The position numbers and the translations under genes were made by a program. DNA of 64,000 nucleotides. Source: Bacillota bacterium. GTDB lineage: Bacteria > Bacillota > Clostridia > Acetivibrionales > DTU013. The notes under the pieces were generated by a model. It did no database searches, was not told the DNA's origin, and saw only the letters and a list, made by a program, of their open reading frames with translations. This document shows, in pieces, positions 17,822-26,425 of the stretch (the stretch's first letter is position 1; every line of letters starts with the position of its first letter). The stretch lies in the NCBI GenBank assembly GCA_023426125.1, contig JAFABI010000086.1:1-64000 (forward strand), read 5' to 3'.

Positions 17822-18295
17822 ATGAATAATTATGACGAAATACTCAAAGAGTTGGAAGAACAGGAGAAATTGTTCCAATTTACTGAATTTTCAAATGAAA
17901 CTGCCCTAAAGATCGGGATACTGCTGATTGAGAAAGCAAAAAGGGAGAATAAGGTCATCGTCGTCGATATATCAAGAAGTAACGGTCAGCAACTGTTCCA
18001 TTATGAACTGGATGGAACTTGTGAAGACAATGGCCATTGGCCGGTTCGAAAAGCCCGCGTGGTAAACAGGTTTGGGCATAGCTCACTATATATAGGTACC
18101 CGCCTGAAGAGAGACGGTGAAACACTTCATGGGAACTTATTCCTGGAACCCGCTGAATACAGTACCTATGGAGGTTCATTCCCTATTATCATAAAAAATG
18201 CAGGAATAATAGGGACAATTACTGTTGCAGGCCTGCCGGACGTTGAAGACCATAATTTGGTTGTATCCTGCATTAAGGAATATTTGGGGAAATAG
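17822..18295 (+). CDS. UPF0303 / heme-degrading-domain-like protein
   Basis: This 157-residue protein resembles the UPF0303 family (about 160 residues, related to HbpS/GlcG-like folds). Typical segments are GHWPVRKARVVNRFGHSS and GSFPIIIKNAGIIGTITVAGLP. Its biochemical role is not established, but homologues are common as the last gene of sugar-use operons. I use ATG 17822. An in-frame ATG at 17795 begins in a run of GGAATGGAA repeats that also supplies the ribosome site. It ends 21 bases from the convergent response-regulator gene. Confidence 0.75.
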   Translation: MNNYDEILKELEEQEKLFQFTEFSNETALKIGILLIEKAKRENKVIVVDISRSNGQQLFHYELDGTCEDNGHWPVRKARVVNRFGHSSLYIGTRLKRDGETLHGNLFLEPAEYSTYGGSFPIIIKNAGIIGTITVAGLPDVEDHNLVVSCIKEYLGK

Positions 18296-18316
18296 TTGTT
18301 TGAATATAAAAAAATA

Positions 18317-19906
18317 TTAAAACAGCTTTTTATATTCGGTTGGGGTGAAGCCGGTGTTCTTTTTAAATACCTTGTAAAAATACCGGATATCATTGAAGCC
18401 AACTTTGCTTGCTATTTCTCTGACTTTAAGAAAGCTGTCTTTTAACAGTTCTTTTGCGGTATCCATTCGCAAGTCGGTGACATAGTCAATAAAGTTGGTT
18501 CCAAGCTCCTGTTTGAAAAATTTACTGAAATAGGTGGTACTCAAATTTACATGACATGCCACGTTCTCCAAAGTTAAATTATCGGAAAGGTGGTCCGAGA
18601 TATATTTTTTTGCAGCATCAACAATTTTGGCGTCATCTTTGGCTAATTTATTTTCAAGTACATCGAAGCACGGCTGCAATATGGTTTTGTACCATGTCTC
18701 CACGCTGGCTAAAGAGCGGCAGCTATTCAATTGGTTATATAATTCGAACTCATCCCCCAACAATTCCTGTGGGTCCACAGACAGCTGGGAGAAAATTTTA
18801 TAAATAAGCAAAATGATACGAAGATTTTGCTTTTTAAACATTTCAATATCCAGCTTTGAAAAGTCCAAAAAGTTTGAGTAAAGCAATAAAATAGAATCCA
18901 GGCAAAGACGAAAATTGCACTGCTCAAAGGCGGAGAACAGATGTTTCTCAAACTTTAAGTCTATCAATAAATCCGGTGAGACGCCGGCTGCTTCCTGCTT
19001 AAATAGATATAAATTTGAAATTTGAGGCTCGGGCTGTTGAGAAAATGCTTTTATGGCCGTAGAATAGGACTTGCAAATTTTATTCTTATCTTCCACAGTT
19101 TTTCCGATACTGAAGGAAAACTTGTAAAAAGGCAGTTCTTTTTCGACATAACGAATAAAGCCGGAAGTAAATTCCCTGGACATAGAACAAAGCAGGCTTT
19201 CAGGGTGATTCGCGTTTACGAGAAGTACGATAGAATTGTTATTTATAAAACAATGGGCATTCAAGTTCTCATATTGATTTATATAATCAGGCAACACGGA
19301 CTTTATGGAGCAGTAACATTTGGTAATGCTTTCAGCGGTATCAGTACCAGTATTTATAATTACAATAAAGTAATAGGTATAAATCAGCTTTAAGTCCAAT
19401 TCGGGATACTGGGAAGCAGTTTGCTGAAAAGTTACATCCGTGCGGTTAACGATATCGCATAAGAGACGGTTTTTGGCGGATGCGAGAGTATCATTGATTT
19501 TATTAATCAGCTCTTTATTTCTTTCATTTCTTTGCTGAACCTGAGTCAAATAAGCCTCGGCTTTCTTAATAGAGCTAATCAATTCATTTGAATTAAACGG
19601 CTTAAGCAAATAACCGAACGCGCCGTATGTAATTGCCTGCTTGGCGTATTCAAATAAATCATAGCCACTGAGAATAATAAAAACGATATACGGGTTGATA
19701 TTTTTTACATGCTTGAGTAATTGAAGTCCGTCCGTAAGGGGCATTTTAATATCTGAAACAATAAGATCGGGCATGGTTATGTTTAACAAATTCAGAGCTT
19801 CCTGCCCGTTTTCGGCTTCCCAAATATCAGTATAGCCAAAACGATTTAGATTAACAATAATATCCTGCCTTGATAATTTCTCATCTTCAACAACGAAAAT
19901 TTTCAT
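18317..19906 (-). CDS. YesN-type response regulator (receiver + AraC DNA-binding)
   Basis: This 529-residue protein has a receiver domain (VVEDEK start, phospho-acceptor Asp52 in VSDIKMPLTDG), a central linker and a C-terminal AraC pair of helix-turn-helices ending FKKNTGFTPTEYKKLF. It reads leftward, divergent from the kinase at 20089, and the two share the promoter region 19907-20088. It probably activates sugar locus B. It is unlike the locus A pair, which lies in one direction. AAGGGG nine bases upstream supports the start. Confidence 0.92.
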   Translation of the reverse strand: MKIFVVEDEKLSRQDIIVNLNRFGYTDIWEAENGQEALNLLNITMPDLIVSDIKMPLTDGLQLLKHVKNINPYIVFIILSGYDLFEYAKQAITYGAFGYLLKPFNSNELISSIKKAEAYLTQVQQRNERNKELINKINDTLASAKNRLLCDIVNRTDVTFQQTASQYPELDLKLIYTYYFIVIINTGTDTAESITKCYCSIKSVLPDYINQYENLNAHCFINNNSIVLLVNANHPESLLCSMSREFTSGFIRYVEKELPFYKFSFSIGKTVEDKNKICKSYSTAIKAFSQQPEPQISNLYLFKQEAAGVSPDLLIDLKFEKHLFSAFEQCNFRLCLDSILLLYSNFLDFSKLDIEMFKKQNLRIILLIYKIFSQLSVDPQELLGDEFELYNQLNSCRSLASVETWYKTILQPCFDVLENKLAKDDAKIVDAAKKYISDHLSDNLTLENVACHVNLSTTYFSKFFKQELGTNFIDYVTDLRMDTAKELLKDSFLKVREIASKVGFNDIRYFYKVFKKNTGFTPTEYKKLF

Positions 19907-19940
19907 AGTAGAAAGCCCCTTGCCTCGGAATAATGTCTAT

Positions 19941-19969
19941 ATTATACAAGCAGTAAGTTTATAAGTCAA
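19941..19969 (-). promoter_or_regulatory. Promoter of the response-regulator gene
   Basis: The minus strand has TTGACT (19969-19964), a 17-base spacer and a perfect TATAAT (19946-19941). It is back-to-back with the plus-strand promoter at 19987. Confidence 0.65.
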
Positions 19970-19986
19970 TTTTGTGCAATCCATAT

Positions 19987-20015
19987 TTTACGCGTATTTT
20001 ATACCATGCTATAAT
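19987..20015 (+). promoter_or_regulatory. Extended -10 promoter of the sensor-kinase gene
   Basis: TTTACG (19987-19992), 17 bases, then TATAAT (20010-20015) preceded by TGC, an extended -10. The -35 boxes of the two divergent promoters are only 17 bases apart. Confidence 0.6.
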
Positions 20016-20088
20016 TGGAATTTAAATATATTTATGCTAGTATGATTTTAAATACTCAGTTCAAATACCTTACAGGAGTTGAAACAAA

Positions 20089-21876
20089 ATGAAGAAAATT
20101 GATATACATAAATTGAGATATAAAATGATTATCGTATTCTCAATATTTATTTTGATACCAGTCATAATTTCGGGTTTTTTATCGTATCAGAAACAATCGA
20201 AGGTCATATATGGCGACTATGTAAAATATAAAGAACGAATCAATAAACAGATGATCAATAGTATCGAAGAAAATATCCTTAGCCTGGAAACGCAGTCGGC
20301 AGCGTTGTTTGTGAATCCTTCTGATGCGATAACGTTGGTTACGACTTCAAACGATAAAATTAATGCTTCCTATCTGAACCTGTTTAACAGTACGAAAAGT
20401 TATATACTCAGTTTATTGGATACAAATCCCAGTATCCGGGGAGTATCTCTGATCGCAATGAATGGCGAAATCAAGCAGTATGTGGGAAACAACTTTGTGG
20501 GCTTGAACCTGCAATCGGTAAATAATGAGGAGTGGTTCGTTGAAACAATTTCTCAGAAGGGAGTGCCATATATCATTCAACCTCACTACAATTCTTTTGA
20601 GGTTGAGGATAAAAAAAACAGAAGAATGATTGTGTCTGTGGCAAAAGCAATTGTAGATCTGGATAGTTTCCAGGTATATGGGGTCTTATTGATTGACCAG
20701 GACATCGCATACCTGTCTCAGATACTGAACAGTGCGGAAATGGAGCAGGGAGAGGTAATATTGATTTATGATAAAAATGGAAATGTCATTTATCAGAATC
20801 AACAGGTAGACGCGCAGGAATCGGCTCAAATGCTGACCCGGCTAAATTCAGACAGCGGAGTACAAAAAGGCAGGCTGACGGGAAAAGAAATGCTTATATC
20901 GAGCGACTATTCACACAAGCTCAATTGGAGAATCGTGTCCGCAGTCCCTATGACAGTAATGGACAGCAAGACAAGTTACGTGAAAAAGATTTCCATAACC
21001 TCTGTAATTCTGCAGGCATTTTTAATCTTTATAATATCATCGGCCATATCTTTTCTGATAACACGGTCTCTTACTACCCTGTCAAAATCCATCAGAGAGC
21101 TGGAAAAAGGGAACTTCGACACAAATGTTGATATCAGGGGGAGAGATGAAATTGCCCAAATCGGACATGCATTTAATGAAATGGTACATAATCTTAAAAA
21201 TCTTATCGATCAGAAATACAAATTGGAATTGCTCAGAAAGGGGTCGGAAATATCAGCTTTACAAAGCCAGGTAAATCCACATTTTTTATTTAATACGCTG
21301 AATTCAATAAAGGCAGTGGCCGATAGGGAGAATAGTCCGATCGTCGTTGAAATGGTTCAGAGCCTGAGTGACAACTTTAGATATTGTATGGCAAAAGGGC
21401 GGCAGATGGTAAGCTTTGATGAGGAATTGGAGCATGTTAAAAATTATTTGTATTTGCAGGAATACCGCTATCATGGCAAATATAAGGTTATTTACAATAT
21501 ACCCGGAGATATGCTGAAGGATCAGGTTCCAAGATTGATTTTGCAGCCAATTGTAGAAAATGCCATTAATCACGGAATGGAAAACCGAACAGAACAGGGA
21601 GAAATCATGCTTGCGGCGCAAAAAATTAATAAGCGGATTTACATATACATATCGGACAATGGAAAAGGAATTCCTGAAAATGTCTTAAAAGAATTAAATA
21701 TGAATATTTCAAGAAAAGCTAAGGATTTTACATCAGCAGATTTTGTTCATATCGGTATCAGTAATGTAAATGCCAGAATCAAACTGCTGTATGGAGATGA
21801 GTACGGTGTAAGCATATACAGCGTTGAGAATAAAAAAACCACTATTAAGCTTACTCTACCGGACATTTCGGAATAA
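20089..21876 (+). CDS. YesM-type sensor histidine kinase
   Basis: This 595-residue kinase has an N-terminal membrane helix (about 12-30), a dCache-like extracellular sensor region, a second helix near 300-325 and HAMP. The PF06580 segment has QVNPHFLFNTLNSIK (phospho-accepting His398), and the C-terminal HATPase has ENAINHG and DNGKGIP. It would sense an extracellular sugar and phosphorylate the divergently encoded regulator at 18317-19906. The ribosome site AGGAG supports the start. Locus B genes follow 124 bases downstream. Confidence 0.93.
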   Translation: MKKIDIHKLRYKMIIVFSIFILIPVIISGFLSYQKQSKVIYGDYVKYKERINKQMINSIEENILSLETQSAALFVNPSDAITLVTTSNDKINASYLNLFNSTKSYILSLLDTNPSIRGVSLIAMNGEIKQYVGNNFVGLNLQSVNNEEWFVETISQKGVPYIIQPHYNSFEVEDKKNRRMIVSVAKAIVDLDSFQVYGVLLIDQDIAYLSQILNSAEMEQGEVILIYDKNGNVIYQNQQVDAQESAQMLTRLNSDSGVQKGRLTGKEMLISSDYSHKLNWRIVSAVPMTVMDSKTSYVKKISITSVILQAFLIFIISSAISFLITRSLTTLSKSIRELEKGNFDTNVDIRGRDEIAQIGHAFNEMVHNLKNLIDQKYKLELLRKGSEISALQSQVNPHFLFNTLNSIKAVADRENSPIVVEMVQSLSDNFRYCMAKGRQMVSFDEELEHVKNYLYLQEYRYHGKYKVIYNIPGDMLKDQVPRLILQPIVENAINHGMENRTEQGEIMLAAQKINKRIYIYISDNGKGIPENVLKELNMNISRKAKDFTSADFVHIGISNVNARIKLLYGDEYGVSIYSVENKKTTIKLTLPDISE

Positions 21877-22000
21877 TTTTTTTTAACAGGCTAAAATAAT
21901 CCACACTTTCGTAATATTTTGCGACTTTCGAAGATGATGCTCCCAATGTACGATATAGGAATAGAAGTACTAATAAATAAATTTGGAGGAAAAAGTGACT

Positions 22001-23329
22001 ATGAAAAGAGGGTTATCATTAATTGTATCGGCAATTCTGTGTATATCCATGCTGGCAGGCTGCGCCGGAAAAAATGCAAGCCAGGCAAGCACTTCTTCGC
22101 AAGCAACGGCATCAGGCTCTGAGGAGCAATCCGAAAAAAAGATTAAGCTGACTTATTGCTCCTGGATGACAAAAGGCGAGGATAAGGTTACAAATGAGAA
22201 TTTCATGAGTGCAAACAAGAATATTGAAGTAGAAACAGTAGCATTGGATGGAACACAGTATGATACTTTGTTGAGAACGAAGGTACTTGCAGGTAATGCT
22301 CCGGATGTATTTATTGCAACGGCAGCTCAGAGAGAGGCTTTTGTGACGGATAATTATCTCATGGAAATCAAAGATATTCCTGCAATAGAAAATTTGCTGG
22401 CCAAGTTCGAGCTGCTGGATAAAAATTCCCGTACAAATGGCAAGCTCTACGGATTCCCTATGTCGCCGAATGCTGATATCGATCAGGTTTATTACAATAA
22501 AAATTATTTTAAGGAAAAAGGCTTTAAAGTGCCTGCTACAACGGAGGAGTTTGAGAAACTTCTGGCAGATATTAAAGCTGACGGAAAAGAGCCTATTGTT
22601 GTAGGTGGCAAGGATGCATGGACTTCAAACGCTTTCGCAAAATCTTTTACCAAGGCCTTAAACCTTTCCAAATATGACGGCATTGAGTTTGACAGGAAGC
22701 TTTTGGCCGGTGAAGTAAAAATGTCAGACTATTATAAAGAAGCATTTGAGAATTGGGAAAGCTATGTTAAAAAAGGTTATGTGTCTCCAGCAAGCGTATC
22801 TCTTACCTATGACCAATCTGTCCAGTATTTTGCCGACGGCAAGGCAGCGCTTCTCGCACAGGGGCCATGGATTGCAGGAATGGAAAATGTAACAGGCGCT
22901 AAAAATATGGATTTAGGCGCATTTTTGATGTCTGTTCCACAAGTAGATGGAAAACGTTATATTGCAGCAAGTGCCTCAACATTTCTTGTAGTATCTTCGA
23001 AAACTGCCGACCCTGATGCGGCGATGAAACTTCTTGAGTATTGGACAACGCCTGAAGTATTGAAGGAATATGGCGACAGAACAGGTTCTCCTTCACTCTA
23101 TCCCGTAGACTATACGATCAGTCCTGTACTTGAGGATGTTGAAAAATCAAAAGCAGCAGCGGATGTAGTTATGGATTTTGGCGGTCAGCTTTCAAAAATT
23201 CCTCAGGGTGTATATGATGAAACACAGACCTCTATGGTAAACATAATTGCAGGTTCTACAGCAAAGGATGAGCTTGAACGGATAGACGCTCTTTTTGAGA
23301 AGACAAAGTCGATAATGAAAATTGACTAA
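22001..23329 (+). CDS. ABC importer sugar-binding lipoprotein (locus B)
   Basis: This 442-residue family-1 solute-binding protein has the signal MKRGLSLIVSAILCISM and lipobox LAGC (cysteine near 22), then a Ser/Ala/Gln-rich linker. Segments such as SWMTKGEDKV and LAGNAPDVFIATAAQ are typical of CUT1 sugar-binding proteins. I start at ATG 22001, where GGAGGA lies ten bases upstream; an earlier in-frame ATG at 21983 would spoil the signal peptide. It is unrelated in detail to the locus A pair. It feeds the permeases at 23476-25197. Confidence 0.92.
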   Translation: MKRGLSLIVSAILCISMLAGCAGKNASQASTSSQATASGSEEQSEKKIKLTYCSWMTKGEDKVTNENFMSANKNIEVETVALDGTQYDTLLRTKVLAGNAPDVFIATAAQREAFVTDNYLMEIKDIPAIENLLAKFELLDKNSRTNGKLYGFPMSPNADIDQVYYNKNYFKEKGFKVPATTEEFEKLLADIKADGKEPIVVGGKDAWTSNAFAKSFTKALNLSKYDGIEFDRKLLAGEVKMSDYYKEAFENWESYVKKGYVSPASVSLTYDQSVQYFADGKAALLAQGPWIAGMENVTGAKNMDLGAFLMSVPQVDGKRYIAASASTFLVVSSKTADPDAAMKLLEYWTTPEVLKEYGDRTGSPSLYPVDYTISPVLEDVEKSKAAADVVMDFGGQLSKIPQGVYDETQTSMVNIIAGSTAKDELERIDALFEKTKSIMKID

Positions 23330-23347
23330 ATTTGATCGTTAAGAAGG

Positions 23348-23383
23348 ATGCAGAAAGATAGGCTAAAAACTTTCTTTCTGCAT
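23348..23383 (+). other. Hairpin between binding-protein and permease genes (locus B)
   Basis: ATGCAGAAAGA pairs perfectly with TCTTTCTGCAT (11 bp) around a 14-base loop, followed by a weak TCTTTAT. Like the stem at 10427 it lies just after a binding-protein gene and may be a leaky terminator or a stabiliser. Confidence 0.5.
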
Positions 23384-23475
23384 TCTTTATCCTTGAAAGA
23401 AAACGATGCGTGCGTATAGGCTCATTTTTAAACGATATATGCAAAAATAATAGGGGATGATATTAACTGAATGCA

Positions 23476-24357
23476 ATGAAAAATTCTAAAAAAGAATATT
23501 TATGGGCAGTTCTTATGGTATTGCCTGCGCTTATACTATTCAGCGCCTTCATTTATTATCCGCTGATAAAATCTTTGCTTTATTCAGTTACGGATTGGAA
23601 TGGACAAAATCTCAATTACAGCTTTGTTGGGGGAGCCAATTTCGCAGAGATGTTTAAGGATAAAGATATCGTAAAGGCACTGTATAATACACTTTATTTT
23701 TCGGTGGTAATATCGGTGATATCAGCGGTGGTACAGATTTATCTGGCAATACTGCTCACAGGAAGATTGAAAGGAACTCATTTTGTCAGAACATTGGTGT
23801 ATATACCATGTGTTATAAGCGGAATTATTGTAGCAATCACCTGGACTCATATCTTTCAGTATATCGGGGTTATAAATAAAATCATGGGGATGATTGGAAC
23901 AGAAGCCCTTACGAGGGATTGGCTGGGTGAAGCAGGGATTGTTAAAAATGTTATTTCCTTTGTTCATATGTGGCAGTGGATGGGGTATGGCACTGTAATT
24001 TATATTACCGGTCTGAGGGCAATTCCGGCAGATATTTATGAAGCTGCTGAAATTGATGGGGTAAGCAGGTTTGCAAAGTTCTTTAAAATAACGCTGCCGC
24101 TATTAATGCCATCTGTTACAATTAATTTTTTCCTGTCGATAACGGGAACACTGAAGATTTTCGACGCGCCTTTTACCATGACAAACGGAGGACCGATGAA
24201 TGCTTCAAGCACAGTAACCATGGCTATTTTCAATACGGCCTTTAAATATAACCGGTTTGGACTTTCAAGTGCTATAGGATTGGTGTTTTTTGCTTTTATC
24301 GCCATACTTTCGATTACGCAGTTGGTACTTACGCGCAGAAAAGAGGTTGAATACTAA
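23476..24357 (+). CDS. CUT1 sugar ABC transporter permease (MalF/UgpA type, locus B)
   Basis: This 293-residue protein has six membrane helices, the EAA loop EAAEIDGVSRFAKF and the family segment MTNGGPMNASSTV. It is the first channel subunit of the locus B importer. Its stop codon directly abuts the next start codon (24358), indicating coupled translation. Confidence 0.93.
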   Translation: MKNSKKEYLWAVLMVLPALILFSAFIYYPLIKSLLYSVTDWNGQNLNYSFVGGANFAEMFKDKDIVKALYNTLYFSVVISVISAVVQIYLAILLTGRLKGTHFVRTLVYIPCVISGIIVAITWTHIFQYIGVINKIMGMIGTEALTRDWLGEAGIVKNVISFVHMWQWMGYGTVIYITGLRAIPADIYEAAEIDGVSRFAKFFKITLPLLMPSVTINFFLSITGTLKIFDAPFTMTNGGPMNASSTVTMAIFNTAFKYNRFGLSSAIGLVFFAFIAILSITQLVLTRRKEVEY

Positions 24358-25197
24358 ATGAGCCAGAAGCAATTGCTAAAAAAAGGAGGCAAAAATATTC
24401 CGGGATATATTATTATGTACATAGCCGTCCTTGCAATTTTATTGCCATTTGTCAATGTGATTTTGTGCTGTTTTAAAACAAACGAAGAAATTAATCGAGT
24501 AGATTTGCTCCCAACTTCGTTAAATCTGGATAATTTTAAAACAGTTTTTTCAAATAGCAGTGTATTTACCGGCTTTCTGAATTCAATAGTTATTACCGGT
24601 GCGGCGCTGGTACTGTCAGTACTTATATGCTCACTTGCAGGCTATTCTATAAGCCGGCAGGAGGGAACGTTTTTCAAATTTCTGTATTTCTTTTTCTTAA
24701 GTGCTATGATGATACCTGCAGCTACAACCCTTGTTCCTGTTTATACTATGATGCAATCACTGCATCTGATTGATTCACCGCTCTCATTAATCATCATGTA
24801 TTCTGCCGGAGCGGTAGGAACGGGTATTCTTCTCTATACCGGATTTATTAAAGGAATCCCCAGAGAATTGGAAGAGGCTGCGTGTATCGATGGCTGCGGA
24901 TATCTCCAACGCTTTTTTTCTGTGGTTTTACCGCTTTTAAAGCCTGTAAGCATTACATATGCCGTTTTGAATTCTATTTCAGTGTGGAATGATTTCCTGT
25001 ATCCGCTGCTGTTTATTTCTGCTAAATCAAAGCAGCCCATTACCTTGCTGGTTTATACCTTTAGAAATGAAAGAGGTTCTGACTGGGGAGCCATATATGC
25101 GTTGCTCGTAATTGCAGCATTACCCCCTGTTTTGTTTTATTTCCTGATGCAGAAGTATTTTGATGAGGGTATGACTGCCGGCGCAGTAAAAGGGTAA
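24358..25197 (+). CDS. CUT1 sugar ABC transporter permease (MalG/UgpE type, locus B)
   Basis: This 279-residue protein has six membrane helices, the EAA loop EAACIDGCGYLQRF and the C-terminus GMTAGAVKG. It is the second channel subunit of the locus B importer. The start codon follows the upstream stop without a gap, using an AGAGG ribosome site inside the previous gene. Confidence 0.93.
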   Translation: MSQKQLLKKGGKNIPGYIIMYIAVLAILLPFVNVILCCFKTNEEINRVDLLPTSLNLDNFKTVFSNSSVFTGFLNSIVITGAALVLSVLICSLAGYSISRQEGTFFKFLYFFFLSAMMIPAATTLVPVYTMMQSLHLIDSPLSLIIMYSAGAVGTGILLYTGFIKGIPRELEEAACIDGCGYLQRFFSVVLPLLKPVSITYAVLNSISVWNDFLYPLLFISAKSKQPITLLVYTFRNERGSDWGAIYALLVIAALPPVLFYFLMQKYFDEGMTAGAVKG

Positions 25198-25245
25198 ATT
25201 ATTTTCTAAATATCAGAAGCTATAAAGCTAATGGAGGTTCATTCT

Positions 25246-26376
25246 ATGAATAAAAACTATAGAGTAGGTGCATTTTATTTTCCCAATTACCATATTGACA
25301 GACAGAATGAGCGAAGGCACGGAAAAGGCTGGAACGAATGGAATGTACTCAAATATGCCACGCCCAGATTTGAGGGACATCAGCAGCCAAAGGTACCGGC
25401 GTGGGGGTATGAGGATGAAGCAGATCCTGAGGTTATGGCAAAAAAAATTGATGCGGCAGCAGATAATGGTGTGGATACCTTTATGTTTGACTGGTACTAC
25501 TATGATAGCGGCCCATATCTGGAGAAATGTCTGGAGCAGGGTTTTCTTAAAGCAAAAAATGCGGACAAAATGAATTTTTCTCTTATGTGGGCTAACCATG
25601 ACTGGTGCAATATGCATCCCAAGGGCTTGACAAATCCCGGCGAAATACATGAGAGTGGCAGGATTAAGCGGGATACCTTTATGAAAGCCGCTAATCATAT
25701 GATTGAGAATTATTTTTGCCACCCGTCGTATTTAAGAGTAGAGGGCGGACTTTTTCTGACCATTTATGAGCTTGCCGGTTTGATTAATACTTTCGGCAGC
25801 ATAGAAAGAACCAAGCAGGGGTTAAGCGACTTGCGAAACATGGTCAGAGACGCAGGTCTCGGGGAGCTTCATCTTAATGCGGTAGTATGGTCGAATACCG
25901 TATTGCCGGCAGAACAGAAAATAGAGAATTTTGCAGGAATAGTTCAAGAGCTGGGCTTTGACAGTGCTACATCCTATGTATGGGTTCATGTGCATGAAAT
26001 GAGTAATTTTCCTGCCACCTCTTATGCCATGTACAGAGACGAATGTATAGAAAAATTCAAAGGTGTTGCGGCAGATTATAAAATACCATACATCCCCAAC
26101 GTCACGGTGGGGTGGGACCCGAGTCCAAGAACGGTACAATCTGATAAATATGAGGATGCAGGCTATCCGTTTACACCGGTACTGGTGGACAATACACCGG
26201 ATGAATTCGAAATTGCGCTGCAAAAGGTTAAAGACTATATAGATAAACATGATGTACCTAAAATAGTTACAATTAACGCATGGAATGAATGGACAGAGGG
26301 CAGCTATCTGGAACCGGATACAGTATATGGAATGGAATATTTGAAGAGGGTAAAAAAAGTATTTGGAGATAAATAA
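25246..26376 (+). CDS. WbsX / GH99-like domain protein
   Basis: This 376-residue protein resembles the WbsX (PF14307, GH99-like) family. The start RVGAFYFPNYHIDRQNERRH is typical, along with FMFDWYYYDSGPYLEKCL and the late TINAWNEWTEGSYLEPD. GH99-like proteins are (beta/alpha)8 enzymes acting on alpha-mannosides, or glycan-modifying proteins of unknown reaction. There is no signal peptide, so it is cytoplasmic. ATG 25246 has GGAGG eight bases upstream; the in-frame ATG at 25231 overlaps that site. It sits between the locus B permeases and the DUF4038 gene and probably processes imported oligosaccharide. Confidence 0.8.
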   Translation: MNKNYRVGAFYFPNYHIDRQNERRHGKGWNEWNVLKYATPRFEGHQQPKVPAWGYEDEADPEVMAKKIDAAADNGVDTFMFDWYYYDSGPYLEKCLEQGFLKAKNADKMNFSLMWANHDWCNMHPKGLTNPGEIHESGRIKRDTFMKAANHMIENYFCHPSYLRVEGGLFLTIYELAGLINTFGSIERTKQGLSDLRNMVRDAGLGELHLNAVVWSNTVLPAEQKIENFAGIVQELGFDSATSYVWVHVHEMSNFPATSYAMYRDECIEKFKGVAADYKIPYIPNVTVGWDPSPRTVQSDKYEDAGYPFTPVLVDNTPDEFEIALQKVKDYIDKHDVPKIVTINAWNEWTEGSYLEPDTVYGMEYLKRVKKVFGDK

Positions 26377-26425
26377 AGCGGTTAAATCAATAAAAATCAA
26401 TAAATTATTTAAAAGGAGTGGTTAT

